In this document: one piece after another, positions 1-8,852 of the stretch
Layout of the letters: every line of letters starts with the position of its first letter
Numbering within the stretch: the first letter of the stretch is position 1
NCBI GenBank assembly: GCA_963734725.1
Contig: CAVTIX010000009.1
Coordinates: 496,001-560,000, forward strand
Direction: 5' to 3'
DNA length: 64,000 nt
Source of the DNA: DASXKD01 sp963734725
GTDB taxonomy: Bacteria > Actinomycetota > Actinomycetes > Streptosporangiales > Streptosporangiaceae
The notes under the pieces: model-generated
The model's input: the letters and a program-made list of their open reading frames with translations, nothing else
Told to the model about the DNA's origin: nothing
Database searches by the model: none
Translations under genes and position numbers: made by a program

Positions 1-1466
1 GGGTTCTCGTTGGTGTTGAGCCGCACCGGGACATCCAGTTGCGGCGCGCCGTACGGGGTGCGGCCGGCCAGGTCAGGCCGGATCGGCGGCCCGGCAACCG
101 CCTGCCGGGCGCCCGCCTGCGCCGGGGCGGGCGCGCCGCCGTCCGCGGGCGCCTCCTGGCCATGCGGCACGCGGACCCGGACCGCGGCGACGTGGGCGGC
201 GAGGTCCTCCGCCGCGCCGAGGGCGTCGATGTGCGGGGCCGCCGCCGCCAGGGCCGCCGCCGAGCACTCCACGACGTGGATGCCGCGCAGGAAGGCCAGC
301 ACGGACAGCCCGGCGGTGTGCCGGGCGGTGCCGCCGGTGGGCAGGACGTGGTTGGAGCCGGCCAGGTAGTCGCCAAGCGAGACCGGAGCGTACGGGCCGA
401 CGAAGACCGCGCCGGCGTTGCGGACCCGCGCGGCCAGGCCGGAGGCGTCCTCGGCCTGGATCTCCAGGTGCTCGGGCGCCCACGCGTCGGAGACCGCGAG
501 CGCGGCCGCGGTGTCGTCCACCAGGACACAGGCAGACTGCCCGGTCAGCGCGGCCTGCACCGTGTCGCGGTGCCTGGCCGAGGCTACCTGCGCGGCCAGC
601 TCGGCCTCGGTGCGCTCGGCGAGGGCGGGATCGGTGGTGATGAGCAGGCACGCGGCCAGCGGGCCGTGCTCGGCCTGGGCAACCAGGTCGGCCGCGAGGA
701 ACCGCGGGCTGGCGGTGTGGTCGGCGATGATGGCGATCTCGGTCGGGCCGGCTTCGGCGTCCACGCCGACCGTGCCGGCCAGCAGCCGCTTGGCGGCGGT
801 CACGTAGGCGTTGCCGGGGCCGGTGACCACGTCCACCGGTGCGCAGTCCGCGGTGCCGTAGGCGAACATGGCGACCGCCTGAGCGCCGCCGACCGCGTGG
901 ACCTCGTCGATGCCGAGCATCGCGCAGGCGGCCAGGATGGCCGGGGCGGGCAGGCCGCCGCTGTCCTGCCGGGGCGGTGAGGCGACCGCGATCTGGCGGA
1001 CCCCGGCGACCTGAGCCGGGATTACGTTCATGATCACCGAGGAGGGCAGCGGCGCCAGGCCGCCCGGCACGTACACCCCGGCCCGGTCCACCGGGACGTA
1101 CCGCTCGGCGACCTGGGCACCGGCGCCGATCCGGGTCACGTGGCCGGTCGGCCGCTGCGCCTCGTGCACCGGCCGGACCCGGCGCGCCATTTCCTCCAGC
1201 GCCACCCGGAGCGTCGGGTCGAGCCCGGCCAGGGCATCGGCCAGCGCCTGCGCCGGAACCCGGCTGGCGGGCAGGTCCACCCCGTCGAAGACGGCGGTGT
1301 ACTCGCGCACCGCAGCGGCCCCGCGTTCCCGCACGTCCTCGCACACCGGCCGGATCTGCGCCAGGGCAACGCTGGTGTCCAGCGCCGCGCGGGGCAGGAC
1401 CCCGGCCAGTTTCTCCCTGGTCATCCCGGCCGCCGGCTGCCCGCGGAGATCGATAACTGAGAGCAC
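1..1466 (-). CDS. hisD: HisD-HisC fusion: histidinol dehydrogenase joined to the start of histidinol-phosphate aminotransferase (partial, runs off the window)
   Basis: The HisD part oxidises L-histidinol to L-histidine with NAD, the last step of histidine synthesis. The GTG start at 1466 opens VLSVIDLRGQ. HisD landmarks are AQAEHGPLA (metal-ligand region) and GSNHVLPTGG. The HisD domain covers about residues 1-432. I translated codon by codon from position 302 to the edge and found no stop. The frame passes through an Ala/Pro/Gly-rich stretch (residues 433-461) into PDLAGRTPYGAPQLDVPVRL then NTNEN, the N-terminus of HisC, the PLP aminotransferase acting two steps earlier. The only possible internal start I see for a separate HisC is a GTG at 168-170. 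HisD and HisC are normally separate, often overlapping, genes. The DUF2567-like gene ends 4 bp upstream. A base missing at the junction would also produce an apparent fusion. Confidence 0.85.
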   Translation of the reverse strand, partial: MLSVIDLRGQPAAGMTREKLAGVLPRAALDTSVALAQIRPVCEDVRERGAAAVREYTAVFDGVDLPASRVPAQALADALAGLDPTLRVALEEMARRVRPVHEAQRPTGHVTRIGAGAQVAERYVPVDRAGVYVPGGLAPLPSSVIMNVIPAQVAGVRQIAVASPPRQDSGGLPAPAILAACAMLGIDEVHAVGGAQAVAMFAYGTADCAPVDVVTGPGNAYVTAAKRLLAGTVGVDAEAGPTEIAIIADHTASPRFLAADLVAQAEHGPLAACLLITTDPALAERTEAELAAQVASARHRDTVQAALTGQSACVLVDDTAAALAVSDAWAPEHLEIQAEDASGLAARVRNAGAVFVGPYAPVSLGDYLAGSNHVLPTGGTARHTAGLSVLAFLRGIHVVECSAAALAAAAPHIDALGAAEDLAAHVAAVRVRVPHGQEAPADGGAPAPAQAGARQAVAGPPIRPDLAGRTPYGAPQLDVPVRLNTNEN

Positions 1467-1470
1467 CCGC

Positions 1471-2121
1471 TCAGTCTATGGAGCCCGCCCCTTCGCCCGC
1501 CGGGCCGTCCACATGCCGAGCAACGGGGGCCATCCGCCTGGTCCGGTGCCGGCCGGGCCTGGCCAGCAGTTCGAGGCCGCCGGCCACCATCCCGGCGGCC
1601 AGGGCCCACAACCCGAGCGCGCCGGTCGCGCCGAGCGTCAGCGAATCGCTCAACCGGGCGCCGACCGGCAGGGTGGCCAGCTGGTGCTGGAACGCGGCGA
1701 GCCCGGAGTGCTCCCCCACCCAGCGCGCCACGAACGCGGCCGCGAGCGCCCCGGCGAGCAGCCCGGCCATCGCCAGCGGCCCGTGCTTGCGCACGGCGAG
1801 CAGGTACCCGAGCGCCCCGGAGATCGCCCCGCCGGCCAGGCACACCAGGCAGTACGCGGCATCGGCCGCGATGAACGCGGTTGTCTCGGCGTTGACCAGC
1901 GCGGCCGTCCCGGGAGCGGTGATCACCAGCAGCGGGCGCGGCGCTACCGCCGCCCAGCCGAGCCCGGCGAGCACGCCGAGCGCCGCGGTCCCGGCCGCGG
2001 CCGCCAGCGCTGCGATGACCGCGGGCACGGCGTCGCGCCAGGTGGGCACGGCCTCGTCGCCGCGGGCCGGGTCGGGGAAGGGGATTGGCACGGTCATGGT
2101 CGCCAGCAGCGTACGCGACAT
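1471..2121 (-). CDS. DUF2567-like integral membrane protein of unknown function
   Basis: A protein of about 216 residues with four likely membrane segments: AVIAALAAAAGTAALGVLAG, one around CLVCLAGGAISGALGYLLAV, one around MAGLLAGALAAAFVARW, and one around LGLWALAAGMVAGGLELLA. A loop after the first segment contains APRPLLVI. The layout fits the actinobacterial DUF2567 family, which to my knowledge has no assigned function and often lies just before hisD. The stop is 4 bp upstream of the hisD start, so the two are probably cotranscribed. The start is uncertain: ATG at 2121 is used here, ATG at 2097 is possible, and the frame is open to 2244. None has a strong ribosome-binding site. Confidence 0.7.
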   Translation of the reverse strand: MSRTLLATMTVPIPFPDPARGDEAVPTWRDAVPAVIAALAAAAGTAALGVLAGLGWAAVAPRPLLVITAPGTAALVNAETTAFIAADAAYCLVCLAGGAISGALGYLLAVRKHGPLAMAGLLAGALAAAFVARWVGEHSGLAAFQHQLATLPVGARLSDSLTLGATGALGLWALAAGMVAGGLELLARPGRHRTRRMAPVARHVDGPAGEGAGSID

Positions 2122-2275
2122 GCGGGCCGCCCGGGCACGGCGGGAGTTTCGAGGCGGATCGCAAGCCTTGCTACGGTGAGTTGCGCGATAACGGGTCAGT
2201 TCGTCCGGTTCGGCGTGCACGAGCCAGTGCAGGGGGGCGTGCACCCACCCACCCAGCCAGGGCTAGGGGTATCAC

Positions 2276-3253
2276 GTGATCGAGGCACAGGATCTCACCA
2301 AGCGCTACGGGGACAAGGTGGCGGTTGACCACCTGACGTTCCGGGTCGAGCCCGGCAGGGTGACCGGGTTCCTCGGGCCGAACGGGGCGGGCAAGTCAAC
2401 GACGATGCGGCTGGTGCTCGGCCTGGACCGGCCCGCCGCGGGACGCGCGACGATCAACGGCAGGCCCTACGCCGAGCTTGCCCAGCCGCTGCGCACGGTC
2501 GGCGCGCTGCTCGAGGCCCGGGCCATGCACCCGGGCCGGAGCGCCCGCAACCACCTGTTGTTCCTCGCCCAGACCCAGGGCCTGCCCAGCCGCCGGGTGG
2601 ACGAGGTGCTGGACCTGGTCGGGCTGCGTGAGGTGGCGCGCAAGCGGACCAAGGGCTATTCGCTGGGCATGGGCCAGCGGGTCGGCATCGCGGCGGCGAT
2701 GCTGGGCGATCCGTCGGTGCTGCTGCTCGACGAGCCGGTCAACGGCCTGGACCCGGAGGGGATCCTCTGGGTCAGGAACCTGATCAAGCAACTGGCCGGC
2801 GAGGGCCGGACCATCTTCGTGTCCAGTCACCTGATGAACGAGATGGCGGTCACCGCGGATCACCTGATCGTCATCGGCAAGGGGAAGCTGATCGCCGACT
2901 GCAGCACCCGCGAGTTCATTTCCCGCAGTTCGGAGAAGTCGGTGCTGGTCCGCTCGCCCGACGCGGACCGGCTCGCGGACCTGATCGCCGCCGACGGCGG
3001 CAAGGCCATCGCGCAACAGCCCAGCGACGGGCAGGCCGCGGCGCTCAGCGTCACCGGCCTGGAGGCGCCGCGGATCGGCGAGATCGCCGCAGCGCACCGG
3101 GTCGTCCTGCACGAGCTGACCCCGCAGCTCGCCTCGCTGGAGGAGGCATTCATGGAGCTGACCGCGGACAGCGTGGAGTACGGCGGCGGTGAGAAGCCCG
3201 GCGCCGAGGCGCCGGCAGCAGCCAGCAGCGCGACCCCGGGGAGCAGCCAGTGA
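2276..3253 (+). CDS. ABC transporter ATP-binding protein (ABC-2 exporter type)
   Basis: Cytoplasmic ATPase that drives the membrane partner encoded next. Walker A is GPNGAGKST (about residues 38-46), the signature region is YSLGMGQRVG, and Walker B is LLLDEPVNGLD. The D-loop and H-loop follow (FVSSHLMNE). The last 100 residues are the variable domain typical of bacitracin/lantibiotic-type exporters, ending in an Ala-rich tail. The GTG start follows an AGGGG sequence. It overlaps the permease gene by 4 bases (GTGA), so the two subunits are translationally coupled. The substrate cannot be read from sequence; small-peptide or drug export is the usual role of this subfamily. Confidence 0.9.
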   Translation: MIEAQDLTKRYGDKVAVDHLTFRVEPGRVTGFLGPNGAGKSTTMRLVLGLDRPAAGRATINGRPYAELAQPLRTVGALLEARAMHPGRSARNHLLFLAQTQGLPSRRVDEVLDLVGLREVARKRTKGYSLGMGQRVGIAAAMLGDPSVLLLDEPVNGLDPEGILWVRNLIKQLAGEGRTIFVSSHLMNEMAVTADHLIVIGKGKLIADCSTREFISRSSEKSVLVRSPDADRLADLIAADGGKAIAQQPSDGQAAALSVTGLEAPRIGEIAAAHRVVLHELTPQLASLEEAFMELTADSVEYGGGEKPGAEAPAAASSATPGSSQ

Positions 3254-4158
3254 CCGCCGTCAGCCCCCCGCCCCCCGTCACGGCCGCCGCGCGCCCGGCG
3301 CCGCCGCCCGCTCGCCGAACGGGCTTCGCCGGCCTGCTGCTGGCCGAATGGACGAAGATCCGCTCGGTCCGGTCCACGCCGTGGACCCTAATCATCTTCG
3401 CCGTTGTCAGCCTGGGACTGACCGGGCTGCTGACCTGGCTGACCCTGCACTCGCTGAACAACGGCAGGAACGGCGCCCGCGACTCCGGGATCCTCACCGA
3501 CCCGGTCAACTTCATCCTCGGCACCGGGCTGGGGCTGGGCCAGCTCGCCATCTGCGTGCTCGGCGCGCTGGTGATCACCAGTGAGTACTCCTCCGGCACG
3601 ATCCGGGCTTCACTGCTCGCCATCCCGCACCGCTACCCGATGATGCTTGCCAAGGCGCTCGTGTTCGCCGTGCTCGTGTTCATCCTCGGTGAGATCGTGG
3701 CGTTCTGCTCGTTCTTCATCGGCGCGGCGCTGGTCAACGGCGAGACGTTCACCCAAACCGGGAGGATCGCTGGCCACGCCGTCACCGTGCACCGCACGCT
3801 CAGCGTGTCGCTCAGCCAGCCCGGTGTCCTGCGGGCGGTGTTCGGCTCGGGGCTCTACCTGACCGTGCTCGGCCTGTTCGCCCTGGCCGTCGGCAGCCTG
3901 ATCCGGCACACCGCGGGCGCGATCACCACCGTGATCGGCCTGGTCCTGGTCATCTTCCCGCTCGCGGGCCTGCTGCCGGACAGCTGGGGCGCCCACGTCC
4001 ACGCCTACCTGCCGACGGTGGCCGGGCAGCTCATCACGCAGGACAAACCCACGGCAGGCCAGCTCTTGTCGGCGTGGCAGGGATTCGGCGTGTTCTGCGC
4101 CTGGACTGCGCTCCTCCTGGCCGCGGGGATCTTCGTGCTGCAGCGTCGGGACGCCTAG
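3250..4158 (+). CDS. ABC-2 family permease
   Basis: Membrane partner of the preceding ATPase, 302 residues. A Pro/Ala-rich cytoplasmic N-terminus leads to LLLAEWTKIRSVRST, the usual start of this permease family. Six hydrophobic segments follow, including LIIFAVVSLGLTGLLTWL, ICVLGALVIT, VFILGEIVAFCSFFIGAAL, LGLFALAVGSLI and VIGLVLVIFPLAGLL. The motif SEYSSGTIRASLLAIP lies after the second segment and is typical of these proteins. The GTG start overlaps the ATPase stop. The gene ends 10 bp before the alpha/beta hydrolase, which may belong to the same transcript. Confidence 0.88.
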   Translation: MTAVSPPPPVTAAARPAPPPARRTGFAGLLLAEWTKIRSVRSTPWTLIIFAVVSLGLTGLLTWLTLHSLNNGRNGARDSGILTDPVNFILGTGLGLGQLAICVLGALVITSEYSSGTIRASLLAIPHRYPMMLAKALVFAVLVFILGEIVAFCSFFIGAALVNGETFTQTGRIAGHAVTVHRTLSVSLSQPGVLRAVFGSGLYLTVLGLFALAVGSLIRHTAGAITTVIGLVLVIFPLAGLLPDSWGAHVHAYLPTVAGQLITQDKPTAGQLLSAWQGFGVFCAWTALLLAAGIFVLQRRDA

Positions 4159-4168
4159 ACCAGGCCCG

Positions 4169-5062
4169 ATGCGGATCAGCCTTGGCGACGTGACCCTTTG
4201 GTCCGACGTATCTGGACCATCCGTCGTTCCCCGAGCGGACACGGCAATCGAACGCCCGACCCTGGTCGCTGTTCATGGCGGCCCTGGGCTGGACCACATC
4301 AGCCTGAAGGCAGAGCTGGCGCCGCTCGCCAAGCACATCCAGGTCCTCTACTACGATCAGCGCGGGCACGGCCGTAGCGACCACTGCACCTCAGAGTCCT
4401 GGAACTTGCGGACCTGGGCCGATGACCTGCGGCGGCTTTGTGACGTGCTCGGGCTTGTCAAGCCAGTGGTGCTCGGCAGCAGCTTCGGCGGTCATGTGGC
4501 CCTTACCTACGCCGGGCTCTTCCCCGGCCACCCAGGCGGCATCATCCTGGCCAACACGACCGGGGGGCACTCCGACCACCAGCGCAGCATAGAGGTATTC
4601 CGCCGCCTCGGCGGCGACGAAGCAGCCGCCGTCGCCGGATGCGACTTCGCCGAGCCGACCGAAGCATCCCTCGCCGAGTTCCGCCGCGTCTGCCACCCGC
4701 TCTACAGCAGCAAGCCCGGCGGCGGTGAAGAGCTCCGGCAGCGGCATGCCAGGTCAATCCAAACCACCGATGTCAACCGGCACTACTTCCGCGATGAAGC
4801 ATCACGCTTCGACCCATGGAGCGTCCTGGGCATGATCAAAAGCCCAGTGCTGATCCTCGCGGGCGAAGACGACCCCCTCTGCCCGCTCCCCATCGCGGAG
4901 GACCTCACCCGGCAGCTCCCGGCTGGCACCACCCGTCTTCTGCGTCTGCCCGGCGCACGTCACACCATCTTCCGTGACCGGCCAGATATCGCCCTCCCCG
5001 CAGTCGAAGATTTCATCCGCCGCATCAAGAACAACGAACCGGCCGCCACACCGGCGGGTTGA
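4169..5062 (+). CDS. alpha/beta hydrolase, proline iminopeptidase-like
   Basis: A soluble alpha/beta-hydrolase-fold enzyme of 297 residues. HGGPGLDH forms the oxyanion-hole motif that also marks proline iminopeptidases. DQRGHGRSD follows. GSSFGG is the nucleophile elbow with Ser as the likely catalytic residue. LILAGEDDPLCPL carries the probable catalytic Asp, and GARHTIF holds the catalytic His. The family includes iminopeptidases, lactonases and hydrolases of amino-acid derivatives, so the substrate is open. It starts 10 bp after the ABC permease and may act on a compound handled by that exporter (inference). It is convergent with dnaE. Confidence 0.8.
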   Translation: MRISLGDVTLWSDVSGPSVVPRADTAIERPTLVAVHGGPGLDHISLKAELAPLAKHIQVLYYDQRGHGRSDHCTSESWNLRTWADDLRRLCDVLGLVKPVVLGSSFGGHVALTYAGLFPGHPGGIILANTTGGHSDHQRSIEVFRRLGGDEAAAVAGCDFAEPTEASLAEFRRVCHPLYSSKPGGGEELRQRHARSIQTTDVNRHYFRDEASRFDPWSVLGMIKSPVLILAGEDDPLCPLPIAEDLTRQLPAGTTRLLRLPGARHTIFRDRPDIALPAVEDFIRRIKNNEPAATPAG

Positions 5063-5088
5063 CTGGAACGGCGCCGGTCACCCGCCGG
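5051..5088. terminator. inverted repeat at the convergent hydrolase/dnaE junction
   Basis: CCGGCGGGT (5051-5059) and ACCCGCCGG (5080-5088) are a perfect 9 bp inverted repeat around a 20 nt loop. It overlaps the hydrolase stop and lies between two convergent genes, so it could end transcription from both sides. No U-tract is present, as is common in high-GC actinobacteria. Confidence 0.5.
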
Positions 5089-5124
5089 GGCGCCGCTGCC
5101 CACGCGACCAAGATCGCTAGCCTG

Positions 5125-8100
5125 CTACTGGCCGACGCAGGCGGGGCCGAGCAATTGCTTCAAGTCGGCGACCAGGGCCGGTGACGGCTTGACCCGCAGC
5201 TTGTCATCGAGCTTCACCACGGTGGTCCGGCGGCCGTTGCCCAGCCGCAGGTGCACCTCCGCCAGCCCCGGGTGGCCGCGCAGCACCTCCTGGAGCCGTT
5301 CCACCACCGGCGGCACGCACCGCTGGACCGGGAGCGACAGGACGAAAGGGCCGTTGCCGCTCGCCGAGAGGTCCGGCACGCTCACCTCCATCGCGATCAG
5401 CTTCGGTGCGTCTTCGCGGCGGTCAAGCCGGCCCTTAACCAGCAGGATCGCGTCGTCGGCGAGGTGCGCGGCGCAGCCGGCGTAGGTCGCCGGAAAGAAC
5501 AGCACCTCGATCGCGCCTTCCAGGTCCTCCAGGGTCGCCGCCGCCCAGGGGGCGCCCTGGCGGGTGACCTTGCGCTGGACCCCGGACAGGATCCCGCCGA
5601 CGGTGACCGGCTGGCCGTCCCCGCGCCCGCCCCGCGTGGCGCGCTCGGCCTCATCGGCGCCCGAGGCAAGCAACTGGGCAACCGAGCAGTCGGTGCCGAC
5701 AGAGAGGATGTGCTCAACGCCGAGCAGCGGATGGTCGGAGACGTACAGGCCGAGCATCTCCCGCTCGAACCCGAGCAAGGTGGCCTTGTCCCATTCCCCG
5801 CCGGGCACCGGGACCTCGAAGGTCGCCTCCGCCTCGGTGTCCGTGCCGAACAGCGAGTCCTGGCCCATCGCCTCATTGCGCTTGACGTCGATCACCGTGT
5901 CGATCGCCTGCTCGTGGATGAGCACCAGGCCCTTGCGCGGGTGCCCGAGCGAGTCGAACGCGCCGGCCTTGACCAGCGACTCGATGACCCGCTTGTTGCA
6001 GACGTTGACCGGCACCTTGTTCAGGAAGTCGGAGAAGCTGGTGAACGCGCCCTGGCCGGCCCGCGCCGCGATGATCGCGTCCACCACGGCGGTGCCGACG
6101 TTGCGCACCGCGGCCAGCCCGAACCTGATGTCGCCGCCGACCGGCGTGAAGATCGCCGTGGAGGCGTTTACGTCCGGCGGCAGGACGGTGATCCCCATCC
6201 GGCGGCATTCGTTCAGGTAGACAGCGCTCTTGTCCTTGTCGCCAGCCACCGAGGTGAGCAGCGCCGCCATGTACTCGGCCGGGTAGTTCGCCTTGAGGTA
6301 CGCGGTCCAGTAGCCGATCATCGCGTAGCAGGCCGCGTGCGCCCGGTTGAACGCGTAGTCGGAGAACGGGACCAGGACGTCCCACAGGGTCTTGATCGCC
6401 GCGTCGGAGTAGCCGTTGCCCCGCATCCCCGCGGCGAACGGCTCGAACTCGTTGTCGAGGACCTCCTTCTTCTTCTTGCCCATCGCCTTGCGCAGCAGGT
6501 CGGCCTTGCCGGGGGTGTAGCCGGCCAGCTCCTGCGCGGCGGCCATGACCTGCTCCTGGTAGACGATCAGGCCGTAGGTGTCGCCGAGGATGCTGGCCAG
6601 CGGCTCGGCAAGCTCCTGATGGATAGGAACCACCGGCTTGCGGCCCGCTTTGCGATCGGCGTACTCGTTGTGCGCGTTCGCGCCCATGGGGCCGGGCCGG
6701 TACAGGGCGTTGACCGCGACGATGTCCTCGAACCGGTCCGCCCGCATGGAGCGCAGCAGCGACCGCATCGGCCCGCCGTCGAGCTGGAACACCCCGAGGG
6801 TGTCACCGCGGGCGAGCAGATCGTAGGTGGCCTTGTCGTCCAGCGGCAGGCCTTCCAGGCGGACCTCGTTGCCACGGTTGGCCTTGATCCCGGCCAGCGC
6901 GTCATCCAGGACCGTGAGGTTGCGCAGGCCCAGGAAGTCCATCTTGAGCAGGCCCAGGTTCTCGCACGCGGGGTAGTCGAACTGGGTGATGATCGCGCCG
7001 TCGGCTTCCCGCTTCCAGACCGGGATGTGGTCAATGATCGGCTCACTGCTCATGATCACGCCGGCCGCGTGCACGCCGGCCTGGCGGATCAGCCCTTCCA
7101 GGCCGCGCGCGGTGTCGATGACCTGGCGGATCTCCTCCTCGGCCCCGTACAGCGTGCGGATCTCGCCGGCCTCGCCGTGCCGGGAGTGGTCGGCGTCGAA
7201 GATCCCGGCCAGCGGGATGTCCTTGCCCATCACGGGGGGCGGGAAGGCCTTGGTGATCCGGTCCCCGAGCGCGTACGGGAATCCGAGCACCCGGGTGGAG
7301 TCCTTCACCGCGGCCTTGGCCTTGATCGTGCCGTAGGTGATGATCTGGGCGACCCGGTCGTCGCCGTACTTCTCGGTCACGTACCGGATGACGTCACCGC
7401 GCCGGCGCTCGTCGAAGTCGATGTCGATGTCGGGCATGGACATGCGCTCGGGGTTGAGGAACCGCTCGAACACCAGCCCGTGCACGAGGGGATCGAGGTC
7501 GGTGATGCCGAGGGCGTAGGACACCAGGCTGCCAGCCGCCGAACCGCGCCCCGGGCCGACCCGGATCCCGTTTCGCTTGGCCCACATGATGAAGTCGGCG
7601 ACGACCAGGAAGTACGAGCAGAACCCCTTCGAGGTGATGATGCCCATCTCGAAGGTGGCCCGGTCGCGGCGGCGGTCGTCGAAACCTTCGGGGTAGCGGC
7701 GGTCCATCCCGCGCCAGACCTCTTTGCGGAACCAGCTCTCCTCGGTCTCGCCGTCCGGGATCGGGAACTTGGGCATGAGGTTGGACTTGACGAACGAGAC
7801 ATCGGCCCGCTCGGCGATCTCCAGGGTGGTGTCGCAGCCTGCCTGCCACTCTTCCTCGCCGCTGATCGCGCGCATCTCCTGCGGGCTCTTGAGGTAGTAG
7901 CCGGTGCCCTCGAACCGGAACCTGGTCGGATCGGCAAGGGTGGTGGCGGTCTGCACGGCGAGCAGCACCTCGTGCGGGGTGGCGCCCTCCGGCGTGGTGT
8001 AGTGCGAGTCGTTGGTGACCACGAACGGCAGCGACAGCTCTTTGGCGACGCGGCACAGGCCGTCCCGGACCCGCTGCTCGATGGCCAGGCCGTGGTCCAT

Positions 8101-8685
8101 GATCTCGACGAAGTAGTTGCCACGGCCGAAGACGTCGCGGTACGCGGCGGCGGCCGCGGCCGCCTGGTCGTACTGGCCGAGCCGCAGCCTGGTCTGCACC
8201 TCACCGGACGGGCAGCCGGTGGTGGCGATGATTCCCTTGGCGTGCGCCGCCAGCAGTTCCCGGTCCATCCGCGGCTTGCGGAAGTAGCCTTCCAGCGAGG
8301 CCAGCGAGGAGAGCCGGAACAGGTTGTGCATGCCCTCGGTGGTCTCGGCGAGCAGCGTCATGTGGGTGTATGCCCCGGCGCCGGACACGTCGTCGTCCTT
8401 TTGCGCCGGGGTTCCCCACCGCACCGGCTGCCGGAACCGCCGGTGCTCGGGCGCCACGTAGGCCTCGATCCCGATGATCGGCTTGATGCCCGCGGCGCCC
8501 GCCTTGGCCCAGAAGTCGTAAGCGCCGTAGACGTTGCCGTGGTCGGTGATGGCGACGGCGGGCATGCCCGCTGTCTGGCAGGCGGTGAACATGTCCCTGA
8601 GCCGGGCGGCGCCGTCGAGCATGGAGTACTCGGTGTGCACATGGAGGTGCACGAAACCGGCCCCTTTGCTGCCCGCGCCCGCCAT
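5125..8685 (-). CDS. dnaE: DNA polymerase III alpha subunit
   Basis: The replicative polymerase catalytic subunit, 1186 residues, the usual DnaE1 length. The N-terminal PHP domain starts FVHLHVHTEYSMLDG. The polymerase core includes GPGRGSAAGSLVSYALGI and the catalytic aspartates in MPDIDIDFDERRRGDV. Tandem HhH-type and OB-fold regions follow (VTVGGILSGVQRKVTRQG near residue 1030). The ATG at 8685 follows AGGCGGTTCTCG. It lies downstream of lspA and the RluD-type gene on the same strand, separated by 167 bp. The long open frame on the opposite strand is a high-GC codon-bias shadow. Confidence 0.97.
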   Translation of the reverse strand: MAGAGSKGAGFVHLHVHTEYSMLDGAARLRDMFTACQTAGMPAVAITDHGNVYGAYDFWAKAGAAGIKPIIGIEAYVAPEHRRFRQPVRWGTPAQKDDDVSGAGAYTHMTLLAETTEGMHNLFRLSSLASLEGYFRKPRMDRELLAAHAKGIIATTGCPSGEVQTRLRLGQYDQAAAAAAAYRDVFGRGNYFVEIMDHGLAIEQRVRDGLCRVAKELSLPFVVTNDSHYTTPEGATPHEVLLAVQTATTLADPTRFRFEGTGYYLKSPQEMRAISGEEEWQAGCDTTLEIAERADVSFVKSNLMPKFPIPDGETEESWFRKEVWRGMDRRYPEGFDDRRRDRATFEMGIITSKGFCSYFLVVADFIMWAKRNGIRVGPGRGSAAGSLVSYALGITDLDPLVHGLVFERFLNPERMSMPDIDIDFDERRRGDVIRYVTEKYGDDRVAQIITYGTIKAKAAVKDSTRVLGFPYALGDRITKAFPPPVMGKDIPLAGIFDADHSRHGEAGEIRTLYGAEEEIRQVIDTARGLEGLIRQAGVHAAGVIMSSEPIIDHIPVWKREADGAIITQFDYPACENLGLLKMDFLGLRNLTVLDDALAGIKANRGNEVRLEGLPLDDKATYDLLARGDTLGVFQLDGGPMRSLLRSMRADRFEDIVAVNALYRPGPMGANAHNEYADRKAGRKPVVPIHQELAEPLASILGDTYGLIVYQEQVMAAAQELAGYTPGKADLLRKAMGKKKKEVLDNEFEPFAAGMRGNGYSDAAIKTLWDVLVPFSDYAFNRAHAACYAMIGYWTAYLKANYPAEYMAALLTSVAGDKDKSAVYLNECRRMGITVLPPDVNASTAIFTPVGGDIRFGLAAVRNVGTAVVDAIIAARAGQGAFTSFSDFLNKVPVNVCNKRVIESLVKAGAFDSLGHPRKGLVLIHEQAIDTVIDVKRNEAMGQDSLFGTDTEAEATFEVPVPGGEWDKATLLGFEREMLGLYVSDHPLLGVEHILSVGTDCSVAQLLASGADEAERATRGGRGDGQPVTVGGILSGVQRKVTRQGAPWAAATLEDLEGAIEVLFFPATYAGCAAHLADDAILLVKGRLDRREDAPKLIAMEVSVPDLSASGNGPFVLSLPVQRCVPPVVERLQEVLRGHPGLAEVHLRLGNGRRTTVVKLDDKLRVKPSPALVADLKQLLGPACVGQ

Positions 8686-8852
8686 CGAGAACCGCCTCCT
8701 TCAGGCATGCGCCGATACGCCCTTGCGGGCGCTGAACAGGGCCGGGGGAAGTGGCCAGTGCTCCCCGAGGGCCCGCACTGGTCCGGCAGGACGAGCCTAA
8801 CCGAGCGCGCAGACAGTGCGTAGCCGCCCCGCCGGCCGGCGCCGGGATCGTG

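Noticed and set aside
4169..5062. Alpha/beta hydrolase as recently acquired DNA
   Set aside because: Its codon use looks slightly less GC-biased by eye, but there are no flanking mobile elements and I could not compute composition.
5251..8823. Open frame of 1190 residues on the plus strand opposite dnaE
   Set aside because: It mirrors dnaE in the complementary codon phase. Its composition (Arg/Val/Asp/Gly-rich, no motif) is the usual high-GC shadow.
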